Source: Clostridia bacterium (lineage in GTDB: Bacteria; Bacillota; Clostridia; Oscillospirales; CAG-272). Taken from it: DNA of 64,000 bases. Position numbers and translations under genes: made by a program. The notes under the pieces were generated by a model. That model worked only from the letters and a program-made list of their open reading frames with translations. It searched no databases and was not told the origin of the DNA. The stretch's first letter is position 1; each line of letters opens with the position of its first letter. Shown here piece after piece: positions 27,541-35,535 of the stretch. The DNA is taken from positions 202,666 through 266,665 of the forward strand of contig JAFVXH010000019.1 in the NCBI GenBank assembly GCA_017501225.1. Direction: 5' to 3'.

Positions 27541-28776
27541 TTATCCTTTCTTGGCGGTATTTTCCATTGTTTCCTCATCGAAATAGCCTTTGTATTCGAC
27601 ACGGATGGGGCTGTTCGGGAAGAGATACGCGTGCAGATCGATGAAGTAATTATCGGTCATGCTTGCGATATAGTCCACCACGATATCGTTCGGCTCTTCT
27701 GCCTCGTAGGGAGTTTCTCTCTTGCGGTGGAAATTGCTGTTGACGTAGTCGATGTGGTGCGTAAAGACAGGGGAGTACTTGTTTCCCTTTTTCAGATCCT
27801 CCAGGAGCTGTCCGTAAATATTTTCCATCATCGGCTTGATCGATGCACTCAGCTTGGACACCGCGGCGGCGCGGTTGTAGATATAGGAGTAGTTGTCCAT
27901 CTTGGATTTGCGCAACGCCTCAAAGTGCGCGGCATCCAACTTGATATAGGGCTTTTCATAGCTGTTTTCAATGACGTTGACCACAAGATTGTTGATGATT
28001 TCCGAATTGATGGATCCAATGTCCGTATTGGAATACATGGTCACGGGTGTCAGCTTGGTAAGGGCTGCGTCCTGACGGTCCTTGCCAAGGTAGGCGATGA
28101 TATCCGAAAGGCGAACGACGTTTGCCTCCAGCGTGGAGGGCATCAGGCTCATCATATACGCCTTATCCTCGTAGCAGCGGCGGATATCGCGGTCAAACTC
28201 CTCAAAGGAGTGCAAGGGACGGGGATAGTATTCCTCACATTCCAGCTCTCCGTTATGCGTGGCAATTCCGTCGAGCGTTTGCAGGGAAATGTTATAGGGG
28301 AAGATTCTATCCAACACGCGTACCGAATGGATGTTGTGAGAAAAGTGAAGACCGGTTTGCGCATAATACAGCTCGTCCAAAAACACCTCGCCCGTGTGTG
28401 CAAAGGGGGTATGTCCGATATCGTGACTCAAGGAGATTGCCTCGATCAGATCCAAATTCAGATGAAGGGCAGCTCCTATGGTACGCGCGATGCGGGATAC
28501 CAGCTGTACGTGCAGACTGCGACGCGTCAGGTCGTCGTTTTTATAGAGTGAAAAGACCTGCGTTTTGTCGGTATAGCGGTTATAGTACGGGCAATGCATG
28601 ACCTTGTCAATATCATGCACGAAGGAGGGACGCCATACGCTGTTCTGATCCTTCGCAATATTTTGGCGTCTTATCACGCGGTCGTTCGGGAAGGCGACCT
28701 GCGGATGATTGCCCGTTCTTTGTGCGTATTCTATTTTTTCGGTGAGTTCCTGAGAGAGAACTTCAAACTTAGGCAT
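27541..28776 (-). CDS. HD-domain dNTP triphosphohydrolase (dGTPase-like)
   Basis: 411 residues from the ATG at 28776, chosen for the GGAGG 7 nt before it (an upstream in-frame codon at 28797 adds seven residues). HD motif SHDIGHTPFAHTGE, preceded by the HRRxF-like region RHxQxTQVFSL seen as NRYTDKTQVFSLYKN. Family enzymes cleave dNTPs into deoxynucleosides and triphosphate. The neighbours use deoxynucleosides, which fits. Confidence 0.87.
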   Translation of the reverse strand: MPKFEVLSQELTEKIEYAQRTGNHPQVAFPNDRVIRRQNIAKDQNSVWRPSFVHDIDKVMHCPYYNRYTDKTQVFSLYKNDDLTRRSLHVQLVSRIARTIGAALHLNLDLIEAISLSHDIGHTPFAHTGEVFLDELYYAQTGLHFSHNIHSVRVLDRIFPYNISLQTLDGIATHNGELECEEYYPRPLHSFEEFDRDIRRCYEDKAYMMSLMPSTLEANVVRLSDIIAYLGKDRQDAALTKLTPVTMYSNTDIGSINSEIINNLVVNVIENSYEKPYIKLDAAHFEALRKSKMDNYSYIYNRAAAVSKLSASIKPMMENIYGQLLEDLKKGNKYSPVFTHHIDYVNSNFHRKRETPYEAEEPNDIVVDYIASMTDNYFIDLHAYLFPNSPIRVEYKGYFDEETMENTAKKG

Positions 28777-28793
28777 AATTACCTCCGTTAAAA

Positions 28794-29426
28794 TCAAATT
28801 TCTTCTTTTGGAGCCTGAAGATGCTCGGTAATACGGCCGATGATCATTCCGTACGCGACGGGGTTGTTACCGCCCTCGGGAATGATGATATCGGCGTTCT
28901 TTTTGCTGGGCTCGACAAATGCTTCATGCATGGGCTTTACGGTGGTGAGGTATTGCGAAACCACGGATTCGAGCGTTCTTCCACGCTCCTTGACGTCCCG
29001 AACCAGACGGCGCAGAATGCGCACGTCTGCGTCGGTGTCTACGTAAATTTTCATATCCATTCTGGAGAGAAGCTCTTCGTTTTCAAAAATCAGAATGCCT
29101 TCAAGTAAAATGACGTCCGTGCTGCACACGTGACGCGTATCAGCACTTCTGTCGTGCACGGTGTAGTCATAGATCGGGCAGTCGATATCCTTTCCCGACT
29201 TCAGCTGATCAAGATGCTTGATCAGAAGCTCGGTATCAAAGGCATCCGGATGGTCATAGTTGAGGAGCGCGCGCTCCTCTTTGGACAGACTGCTTTGCGA
29301 TTTGTAGTAATCATCATGTCGAAGGACGGAAATTTGTCCCTCGAATCTTTGAAGGATATTTTCGGTCAGAGTGGTCTTTCCGCTTCCGGAGCCACCCGCA
29401 ATTCCGATCAATAAGCGTTTTTTCAT
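28794..29426 (-). CDS. udk: Uridine kinase
   Basis: 210 residues. P-loop GIAGGSGSGKTT, DDYYK motif (RHDDYYKSQ), YDHPDAFD and DRSADTR region, all typical of uridine/cytidine kinase. It makes UMP or CMP from nucleosides with ATP. The ATG at 29426 is preceded by GAGG; an in-frame TTG lies five codons earlier. Its stop lies 18 bp before the start of the HD phosphohydrolase gene. Confidence 0.92.
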   Translation of the reverse strand: MKKRLLIGIAGGSGSGKTTLTENILQRFEGQISVLRHDDYYKSQSSLSKEERALLNYDHPDAFDTELLIKHLDQLKSGKDIDCPIYDYTVHDRSADTRHVCSTDVILLEGILIFENEELLSRMDMKIYVDTDADVRILRRLVRDVKERGRTLESVVSQYLTTVKPMHEAFVEPSKKNADIIIPEGGNNPVAYGMIIGRITEHLQAPKEEI

Positions 29427-29443
29427 GATGATACCTCGCAAAG

Positions 29444-30745
29444 TTATCGAATGATTTTATAAAGAATGGGCTGCTTTTCGACGGGAGCTTCGGAGTAACG
29501 GATCGCATCGGTCACCATCCGTTCGGCATCGGAAAGCATCTCCTTTCGCTCTGTGTAAAGCGTTGCGATGACGTCGCCGCGCTTGATCGCGTCGGAGGGC
29601 TTTTTGTGAAGCACGATTCCCGCAAGAGGATCGATCGTCGACTCCTTGGTTTGCCTGCCGGCACCGAGAATGGCAGATGCCGTTCCGATCATCTCTGCAT
29701 TGCAGGAAAGGATGTAGCCATCCTGTGCGGCAAGCACGTCTTGCCTGTATTTCGCATCTCCAAAGAGTGCGGGGTTCTTGGCGTAGGTCGCGTCACCGCC
29801 CTGCAGCTCGATCCACTGACAGAACTTCTCATATGCCGCGCCGCTTTCCAGCGTTTGTGCCGCCCGTTTCTCCGCCTCTGCCTGCTCAAGACCGCAGGAG
29901 AGCGAGATCATCAAGGAAGCAAGCGCAAGACATACCGTGCGCAGATCCTCGGGGCCTTTTCCTTGCAGGACGTCGATCGCTTCCTTGATTTCCAAGGCGT
30001 TTCCGATGGCGTGCCCCAAGGGAATATCCATATTGCTGATGATGGCGGCGGTGTTTCGACGGTGCGACTCGCCGATCCTTACCATCATGTTTGCCAGGAT
30101 CTCCGCCTGCTCGGCATCGCGCATAAAGGCACCGCTTCCGCACTTGACGTCCAGCACGATGGAGCGTGTTCCCGCGGCGAGCTTTTTGCTCATGATGGAG
30201 GATGCGATCAGGGGAATGGAATCGACCGTCGCGGTGACGTCGCGCAGAGCATAAAGCTTTTTATCGGCGGGGGCTAAGTCCGCACTTTGTCCTACAACGG
30301 CAACACCGCAGCTCTGTACCTGGGAAACGAATTGATCGGGAGAGAGGGAAACCTCAAAGCCCGGGAAGGATTCAAGCTTATCCGCAGTGCCTCCGGTGTG
30401 TCCAAGACCGCGACCGGTCATTTTTGCAACCATACCGCCCGCAGCCGCTACGATAGGCGCGACGATCAGCGTCGTTTTATCTCCGACGCCACCGGTGGAG
30501 TGCTTATCCACGCTTCGGTCGCCAAAGGCGGAGAGATCGACCGTATCTCCCGAGGTTGCCATCGCCTCGGTCAGATCGAAGATCTCACGGTCAGTCATTC
30601 CCTGAAAGCAGACCGCCATCAGGAATGCGGACATCTGGTAATCCGGAATTTCCTCCTTGGTATAAGAGGTGATCATGGAAAAGATCTCGTCGCGGGTTAG
30701 CTCTCCACCGTGCTTTTTCTTTTCAATCAAGTCATACATTCTCAT
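29444..30745 (-). CDS. pdp: Pyrimidine-nucleoside (thymidine) phosphorylase
   Basis: 433 residues. KHSTGGVGDKTTLIVAPIVAAAGG is the glycosyltransferase family 3 signature, with further motifs in GRGLGHTGGTADKLES and LDVKCGSGAFM. It cleaves thymidine, deoxyuridine or uridine with phosphate to give base plus (deoxy)ribose-1-phosphate, which DeoB converts for DeoC. Length and motifs match the Firmicutes Pdp class. It is nine bases after cdd. Confidence 0.93.
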   Translation of the reverse strand: MRMYDLIEKKKHGGELTRDEIFSMITSYTKEEIPDYQMSAFLMAVCFQGMTDREIFDLTEAMATSGDTVDLSAFGDRSVDKHSTGGVGDKTTLIVAPIVAAAGGMVAKMTGRGLGHTGGTADKLESFPGFEVSLSPDQFVSQVQSCGVAVVGQSADLAPADKKLYALRDVTATVDSIPLIASSIMSKKLAAGTRSIVLDVKCGSGAFMRDAEQAEILANMMVRIGESHRRNTAAIISNMDIPLGHAIGNALEIKEAIDVLQGKGPEDLRTVCLALASLMISLSCGLEQAEAEKRAAQTLESGAAYEKFCQWIELQGGDATYAKNPALFGDAKYRQDVLAAQDGYILSCNAEMIGTASAILGAGRQTKESTIDPLAGIVLHKKPSDAIKRGDVIATLYTERKEMLSDAERMVTDAIRYSEAPVEKQPILYKIIR

Positions 30746-30754
30746 AGATCGTTC

Positions 30755-31180
30755 TCACCTTTCCTCGGGGTCAAGAAGCCCGAACCGCATCGGCAAAAGC
30801 TCGCCAAGAGTAAACGTGCGCACCGTTTTTCCGTCATAGAGAATGATGGAAAAATCATCCTTGCAAAACTCCGACATGACCTGACGGCAGACGCCGCAGG
30901 GAGGACAGTGGAAGGAAACGTCCTCCCGACTGTCACCGCCCACGATGGCAATCGCGGAAAAATCGCGCTTCCCGTCATGGACTGCGGAGAAAAAGGCAAC
31001 GCGCTCGGCGCACACTGTGGGGGTATGCGAGGAGCATTCGATATTGGCACCCGTATAGCACGAGCCGTCGCTTGTCAGGAGTGCCGCACCGACGGAAAAG
31101 GAGGAATAGGGGCAATAGGATTTTTTACGCGCTTCAAGAGCTTTTTCAATCAGCATCTCTGCCGTTTCCCGATTTACCAT
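30755..31180 (-). CDS. cdd: Cytidine deaminase
   Basis: 141 residues. Zinc and catalytic motifs TVCAERVAFF (C-A-E) and PPCGVCRQV (P-C-x-x-C). It converts (deoxy)cytidine to (deoxy)uridine, feeding Pdp. GGAGG precedes the start, and its 5' end overlaps the stop of deoB by 7 bp, which implies coupled translation. Confidence 0.94.
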   Translation of the reverse strand: MVNRETAEMLIEKALEARKKSYCPYSSFSVGAALLTSDGSCYTGANIECSSHTPTVCAERVAFFSAVHDGKRDFSAIAIVGGDSREDVSFHCPPCGVCRQVMSEFCKDDFSIILYDGKTVRTFTLGELLPMRFGLLDPEER

Positions 31181-32313
31181 ACAGCCTCCTCGTTTGTTAA
31201 GAATTGATAAGCGGCTTTGCCTACGTGATCAAATCCCGTAAGCGTGCCGAGATTGCAAGCGTCCTTGTCGATCTGATATTGCAGATAGGGGACCGCTTCA
31301 CGGGTGTGGTCGGTGCTCTCGTCGGTCGGGTCGCAGCCGTGATCTGCGGTGATCAGCAACAGATCATCCTTGCCAAGAAGCGGCAAAAAGTCCTTTAGCC
31401 AAGCGTCAAACTCATTGAGCGCGTTTGCATACCCAACGGCATCCTGACGGTGACCGTACAGCATATCGAAATCCACGAGATTGATAAAGCAAAGACCGTT
31501 AAAATCCCGGAAAGCAAGCTCCTTTGCCACACTCATTCCCTCGGTATTTCCGTGCGTGGGATGCGTTTCGGTAAGTCCACTCATGACGAAAATATCGCCG
31601 ATCTTTCCCACACCGATGACGTCGTATCCTTTTTCCGAAAGACGGTTCAGGATCGTTTTTTGTGGGGGAACCAAGGAAAAATCACGCCGATTTGCCGTGC
31701 GGGTAAAGCCACCCTCGGCAGTTCCCACAAAGGGGCGCGCGATCACGCGACCGACGGCATGCTCACCCTGCAGGATCGAACGTGCGATCTCGCAAATGCG
31801 GTAGAGCTCCTCGATGGAAACGAGCTCCTCGTGTGCCGCAATTTGGAAGACACTGTCAGCAGAGGTGTAGACGATCAGCTTACCGGTGCGCAGATGCTCC
31901 TCGCCGTAGTCACGGATGACGTCTGTTCCGGAATAGGGCAGATTGCAGATCACGCCGTACCCGGTTTTGCGCTCGAATTCCTCCAGAACCTCCTTTGGGA
32001 AGCCGTTTGGATAGGTTGGCATGGGAGCGTGGGAAATCAGTCCCATCATTTCCCAATGTCCCGTGGTGGTGTCCTTGCCAAGGCTCTTTTCCAAAAGTCT
32101 TGCATGCGTTGCAAGCGGTGCGGAGTCGGAAGGCAAGACGGTTACGCCGTCAATATCACCAAGCCCCAGGGAGGTCATGGTGGGAAGATGCAGGATCCCC
32201 GTTTTCGAAACACCCAGAAGGGTGTTCGCGTTTTCATCTCCGAAGTTTTTGGCATCCGGAGCAGGACCGATACCAAAGGAATCCAGAACGATCAAAAATA
32301 CTCTTTTATTCAT
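31174..32313 (-). CDS. deoB: Phosphopentomutase
   Basis: 379 residues. Alkaline-phosphatase-superfamily metal motifs: VLDSFGIG at the N-terminus, DTTTGHWEMMG with the catalytic Thr, and TADHGCDPT near the C-terminus. It interconverts (deoxy)ribose-1- and -5-phosphate. The ATG at 32313 begins just after the deoD stop and has no good ribosome site, so translation is probably coupled to deoD. Confidence 0.93.
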   Translation of the reverse strand: MNKRVFLIVLDSFGIGPAPDAKNFGDENANTLLGVSKTGILHLPTMTSLGLGDIDGVTVLPSDSAPLATHARLLEKSLGKDTTTGHWEMMGLISHAPMPTYPNGFPKEVLEEFERKTGYGVICNLPYSGTDVIRDYGEEHLRTGKLIVYTSADSVFQIAAHEELVSIEELYRICEIARSILQGEHAVGRVIARPFVGTAEGGFTRTANRRDFSLVPPQKTILNRLSEKGYDVIGVGKIGDIFVMSGLTETHPTHGNTEGMSVAKELAFRDFNGLCFINLVDFDMLYGHRQDAVGYANALNEFDAWLKDFLPLLGKDDLLLITADHGCDPTDESTDHTREAVPYLQYQIDKDACNLGTLTGFDHVGKAAYQFLTNEEAVW

Positions 32314-32314
32314 G

Positions 32315-33034
32315 TTACATCGAAATTGCAACGTTGAGTGCAATGGTCATCATATCGGTAAAGGTGTTCTGTCTTGCATCGGCATCAAGTGCCTCACCGC
32401 GCAGGATGTGGTCGGATGCGGTGCAGATCGCAAGCGCGCGCTTTTTGGCAGCTGCGGCGTTCATATAGAGAGCGGCAGCCTCCATCTCTACGGCAAGCAC
32501 ACCCATGTTCGCCCAACCGTCGTTGAATTTGGGATTTGCGTTGTAGAACACGTCGGAGGAAAGGAGATTGCCGACGTGATAACGCACGCCGAGCTTTTCT
32601 GCTTCCTCAACGGCGCGACGCAGAAGGGTAAAATCCGCGATGGGCGCAAAGTTGCCTCCAAGATTGTATTGATCCTGATAATTGGAATTGGTGCAAGCAC
32701 CCATTGCGATCAGGATATCACGAAGCTGCACGTTATCGGCAAGTCCTCCCGCAGAGCCGATGCGGATGATGTTTTCCACTCCGAAGAAGTTGTAAAGCTC
32801 ATAGGAATAAATGCCGATGGAGGGCATACCCATACCGCTTGCCATGACCGTGACGGGAACACCCTGATAGGTGCCCGTATATCCTTGAATTCCGCGGATG
32901 TTGTTGATCAGACGCGCGTCCTGCAAGAAGTTTTCCGCTACGAATTTCGAGCGCAGAGGGTCACCGGGCATCAGGACGGTTTTGCCAAAGTCCGATTTGT
33001 CGGCACGAATGTGGGGAGTAGCTTGTTGACTCAT
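32315..33034 (-). CDS. deoD: Purine-nucleoside phosphorylase, DeoD type
   Basis: 239 residues from the ATG at 33034, which has AAGGAGG 6 nt upstream. TPHIRADKSDFGKTVLMPGDPLR, RIGSAGG and ASDHIL are the DeoD hallmarks. It phosphorolyses purine (deoxy)nucleosides. Located between deoC and deoB in the operon. Confidence 0.93.
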   Translation of the reverse strand: MSQQATPHIRADKSDFGKTVLMPGDPLRSKFVAENFLQDARLINNIRGIQGYTGTYQGVPVTVMASGMGMPSIGIYSYELYNFFGVENIIRIGSAGGLADNVQLRDILIAMGACTNSNYQDQYNLGGNFAPIADFTLLRRAVEEAEKLGVRYHVGNLLSSDVFYNANPKFNDGWANMGVLAVEMEAAALYMNAAAAKKRALAICTASDHILRGEALDADARQNTFTDMMTIALNVAISM

Positions 33035-33044
33035 AGTATCCTCC

Positions 33045-33713
33045 TTAATAACCGCTTTGCGCGGCATCGTTCTTTGCGATCTTTACGATGCGGCTGGTTC
33101 CCAGACGCGTAGCGCCGAGCGCGATGAAGTCCTCGGCATCTGCAAGGGAAGAAATTCCGCCTGCTGCCTTGATGCGGACGTTCTTGCCAACGTGCTTTGC
33201 AAAGAGCGCGACGTCCTCGCGAGTAGCACCTCCGGTGGAAAAGCCCGTGGAGGTCTTGATGAAATCCACGCCCGCCTCGGTGACGAGCTCGCACATCTTG
33301 ATTTTTTCCTCGTCGGTGAGCAAGCAGGTTTCGATAATGACCTTGAGGATCTTTTCACCGCAAGCAGCCTTGAGCTCCTTGAGCTCGGAGAGGATCTCGT
33401 CGTAGCGGCCTGCCTTGAGGAAGCCTACGTTGATGACCATATCGATCTCGTCGGCACCGTTTGCAAGCGCATCGCGGCACTCAAATACCTTTGTCGCCGT
33501 GGTAGAGTAACCGTTGGGGAAGCCGATGACGGTGCAGATCTGGAGCTTGTCGCCAACGTATTCCTTCGCCGCTTTTACGTAGCATGCGGGAATGCAGACG
33601 GATGCAGTGGAAAAACGAATTCCGTCGTCACAGACGGCGCGGATATCTTCCCAGGTAGCACTTTGCGCAAGGAGGGTGTGGTCACATTTGGAAAGGATCT
33701 CGGAAAGTTTCAT
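33045..33713 (-). CDS. deoC: Deoxyribose-phosphate aldolase
   Basis: 222 residues. The Schiff-base Lys lies in [14 protein letters not shown], with [13 protein letters not shown] before it; the CDHTLL N-terminal motif is also present. It splits deoxyribose-5-phosphate to glyceraldehyde-3-phosphate and acetaldehyde, the last step of deoxynucleoside catabolism. Second gene of the operon, GAGG ribosome site. Confidence 0.95.
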   Translation of the reverse strand: MKLSEILSKCDHTLLAQSATWEDIRAVCDDGIRFSTASVCIPACYVKAAKEYVGDKLQICTVIGFPNGYSTTATKVFECRDALANGADEIDMVINVGFLKAGRYDEILSELKELKAACGEKILKVIIETCLLTDEEKIKMCELVTEAGVDFIKTSTGFSTGGATREDVALFAKHVGKNVRIKAAGGISSLADAEDFIALGATRLGTSRIVKIAKNDAAQSGY

Positions 33714-33727
33714 TGTCGTTACCTCAC

Positions 33728-34324
33728 TTATTTATTAGTATCGTTTTGTTTTTGAAGATTGATCTTTTTCCGCCAGCACTTGTGGCACATGGCAATGTAG
33801 CGGTCGTTGCCGCCAAGCAGGACCTGCTCGCCCTCGGTGATGACGTTCATGTTCTCATCTACGCGAGCGTTGACGGTTGCTTTTGCGCCGCAGGAGCAAA
33901 TGGTCTTGATCTCGGTGATGGAGTCGGCAACCTCAAAGAGTCGGCGGCTTCCACTGAACAGATGGGAGAGAAAATCGGTGCGAAGTCCAAAGCAGAGAAC
34001 GGGAATGTTGCATTCATCCACGATCCTACGCAGAGAATCCACGTGTGCCTCGGTGAAGAATTGGCATTCATCTGCAATGATGACGTCCGCCTGCGGATTC
34101 TGCTTGGAAAACATGCTGAAAAGATCGTCGTGCTCCGCAACCGTATCGCAGGTGGCGGAAAGGCCGATGCGAGAGCGAAGCACGGTTTCACCGTCGCGAT
34201 CGTCAAGAGCGGGCTTGATCAGCCAGACCCTCATCCCGCGCTCCTCATAATTGAATTTGGTGATCAGCGCTTGCGCAGTCTTGGAGGAGCCCATCGCTCC
34301 GTATTTGAAATAAAGCTTTGCCAT
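33728..34324 (-). CDS. tdk: Thymidine kinase
   Basis: 198 residues, type II thymidine kinase. P-loop [14 protein letters not shown] Walker-B-like motif and four Cys (CSCGA and CHKC) of the zinc-binding lasso region. It makes dTMP from thymidine and ATP. First gene of the eleven-gene operon running to 24901. Combining a salvage kinase with catabolic genes lets the cell either reuse or break down nucleosides. Confidence 0.94.
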   Translation of the reverse strand: MAKLYFKYGAMGSSKTAQALITKFNYEERGMRVWLIKPALDDRDGETVLRSRIGLSATCDTVAEHDDLFSMFSKQNPQADVIIADECQFFTEAHVDSLRRIVDECNIPVLCFGLRTDFLSHLFSGSRRLFEVADSITEIKTICSCGAKATVNARVDENMNVITEGEQVLLGGNDRYIAMCHKCWRKKINLQKQNDTNK

Positions 34325-34345
34325 ACTAACACCTCACTTTTTCCT

Positions 34346-34351
34346 ATTATA
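34346..34351 (-). promoter_or_regulatory. Putative -10 of the nucleotide operon
   Basis: TATAAT on the minus strand, 22 bases before tdk, in a very AT-rich stretch. The -35 is poor, so the promoter may need an activator or the real one may be the nearby TAGAAT. Confidence 0.4.
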
Positions 34352-34473
34352 ATATTCTATCATATTTAATTATAAAAGAAAAGGGGTTTTTTGATTTTTT
34401 TACGGAATAGATACAAAATCTTTTTCCACGGTAAACAAAAAACGGTGTTTGTACCGAGTTTTTTATTGATGAC

Positions 34474-34502
34474 TTGACAGAGATTGCTTTTTTCGTTATA
34501 AT
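34474..34502 (+). promoter_or_regulatory. Consensus sigma-A promoter of the DUF1653 gene
   Basis: TTGACA (34474-34479), 17-bp spacer, TATAAT (34497-34502). Confidence 0.8.
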
Positions 34503-34536
34503 AATCATATAGCAATTGATTCACAAGGAGTGCCGT

Positions 34537-34761
34537 ATGGAGATCAAGCTCGGGAAATACCGCCATTTTAAGGGAAACGAATACGAGGTTTTGGGAGTGG
34601 TCAAGCACTCCGAAACCTGCGAGGAGATGGTGCTCTACCGCGCGCTTTACGGAGAGGGAGAGATGTGGGTGCGCCCCATTTCGATGTGGCAGGAAACAGT
34701 TACAAGAGAGGGGAAGACGCAGCCCCGTTTCGTATACCTTGGAGAAGACGCGGAAGCCTGA
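34537..34761 (+). CDS. DUF1653 family small protein
   Basis: 74 residues. GKYRHFKGNEYEVLGVVKHSETCEEMVLYRALYG and MWVRPISMW are the conserved core of DUF1653, a single-domain family of unknown role often found as a stand-alone protein. The ATG at 34537 has AAGGAG 7 nt upstream. Own promoter. Function not known. Confidence 0.85.
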   Translation: MEIKLGKYRHFKGNEYEVLGVVKHSETCEEMVLYRALYGEGEMWVRPISMWQETVTREGKTQPRFVYLGEDAEA

Positions 34762-34815
34762 TTTTTGCGGAATGGAAGCAGATGTAAAAAATGTTTGCAA
34801 AAATAAAAAAAGGAC

Positions 34816-34844
34816 TTGCAAACGCAAGACGGATGTGTTATAAT
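34816..34844 (+). promoter_or_regulatory. Sigma-A promoter upstream of the tRNA-Ser region
   Basis: TTGCAA (34816-34821), 17-bp spacer, TATAAT (34839-34844). The -35 lies inside a CTTGC-AAAC-GCAAG hairpin. Confidence 0.65.
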
Positions 34845-34849
34845 AGACT

Positions 34850-34884
34850 GCGGTGCAGGGTTTTGTGCCTGTGCCGCTGTTTTT
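34850..34884 (+). terminator. Terminator-like hairpin at the start of the transcript
   Basis: A 10-bp stem with two wobble pairs (34850-34859 with 34868-34877), then TGTTTTT. It begins at the expected transcription start, so it may be an early attenuator or part of a small RNA. Confidence 0.45.
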
Positions 34885-34890
34885 ATATGT

Positions 34891-34908
34891 GGAGAAGTAC
34901 TCAAGTGG
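34891..34908 (+). pseudogene. tRNA-Ser 5' fragment
   Basis: GGAGAAGTACTCAAGTGG is identical to the first 18 bases of the complete tRNA-Ser at 35087. Acceptor 5' strand and D-arm start only; the rest is missing. Probably a remnant of a duplication or insertion in the tRNA gene. Confidence 0.7.
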
Positions 34909-35086
34909 GGACGTTTGCGAGCGCTGCCGGTGGCAGAGTAAGCGAGCAATAAGGAGTGGCAGCGGTCAAAATTTGGCGAAGCTTTAGCGAGCAACAAATT
35001 TTGGGAACCGCAACAGGATCGAAGAGGCGACGCCGAATCGTGCGTTTCTGCGAGGGTTTTCTATATAACAAATTCAATATTTTTAC

Positions 35087-35177
35087 GGAGAAGTACTCAA
35101 GTGGTCGAAGAGGCGTGACTCGAAATCTCGTAGGGCGTTAACGCGTCGCGTGGGTTCAAATCCCACCTTCTCCGCCA
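35087..35177 (+). tRNA. tRNA-Ser (anticodon CGA)
   Basis: Acceptor GGAGAAG pairs with CTTCTCC, discriminator G, encoded CCA at 35175-35177. D-arm CTC/GAG, anticodon loop CTCGAAA with CGA, a long class II variable arm with GCGTTAACGC, T-arm GTGGG TTCAAAT CCCAC. Reads UCG codons. The anticodon stem CGTGA/TCTCG has a U-U mismatch at 29:41. Confidence 0.9.
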
Positions 35178-35300
35178 AAAATCGACAAGTTTCGAGAGAA
35201 GCTTGTCGATTTTACTTTTTCACTCTTCACTCTTCACTTTTCACTAATTCCTTGTCGATTTTTGGCGGAAGTAATAAGTAATAGTGAATAGTGAAAAGGT
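35172..35300. repeat. Nested inverted-repeat element abutting the tRNA 3' end
   Basis: An 18-bp perfect inverted repeat (35172-35189 and 35251-35268) includes the tRNA CCA end. Inside are tandem TTCACTC/T heptamers (35219-35246) mirrored by AGTGAATAGTGAAAAGG (35284-35300). It looks like a small non-coding repetitive element rather than a gene. Confidence 0.6.
35178..35213 (+). terminator. tRNA-Ser terminator hairpin
   Basis: AAAATCGACAAG (35178-35189) pairs with CTTGTCGATTTT (35202-35213), followed by ACTTTTT. Confidence 0.7.
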
Positions 35301-35399
35301 GCTGATGTAGCTTTTCTCCTTTTGGTCGAAAAGCAATTTGTTATAAAACGAATACACGACAGTTCAAGCCCAAACAAAAAGTGACGAGAATATCTTTTT

Positions 35400-35450
35400 T
35401 ATTGACCCTTCACAGGAAATACCCTTGCGGTGATGCCTGTGTTTTTTTTG
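35400..35450 (+). terminator. Second terminator-like hairpin
   Basis: CACAGG (35411-35416) pairs with CCTGTG (35436-35441), followed by eight T. Downstream of the repeat element, 86 bases before the next gene. Bases 35301-35400 show nothing further. Confidence 0.55.
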
Positions 35451-35460
35451 TTGAAAAAAC

Positions 35461-35489
35461 TTGAATTGGTCACATCCTTGTGCTATAAT
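35461..35489 (+). promoter_or_regulatory. Sigma-A promoter of the isochorismatase-fold gene
   Basis: TTGAAT (35461-35466), 17-bp spacer, TATAAT (35484-35489). Confidence 0.65.
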
Positions 35490-35535
35490 GATATTCGTAT
35501 GAAAACAGATCACAAATTCTAAGTACGAGGAGATC

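Larger units (their letters stand above)
34762..35086. other. Intergenic region with promoter, hairpin, tRNA fragment and structured insert
   Basis: Contains a promoter (34816-34844), a terminator-like hairpin (34850-34884), an 18-base copy of the tRNA-Ser 5' end (34891-34908), and an insert of about 175 bases with two consecutive inverted repeats: GCTGCC/GGCAGC, and CAAAATTTG/CAAATTTTG around repeated AGCGAGCAA motifs. No gene is visible. Confidence 0.6.

Noticed and set aside
35219..35300. TTCAC heptamer block considered as a CRISPR array
   Set aside because: Units are 7 bases with no spacers of 25-40 bases, and no cas genes are nearby.
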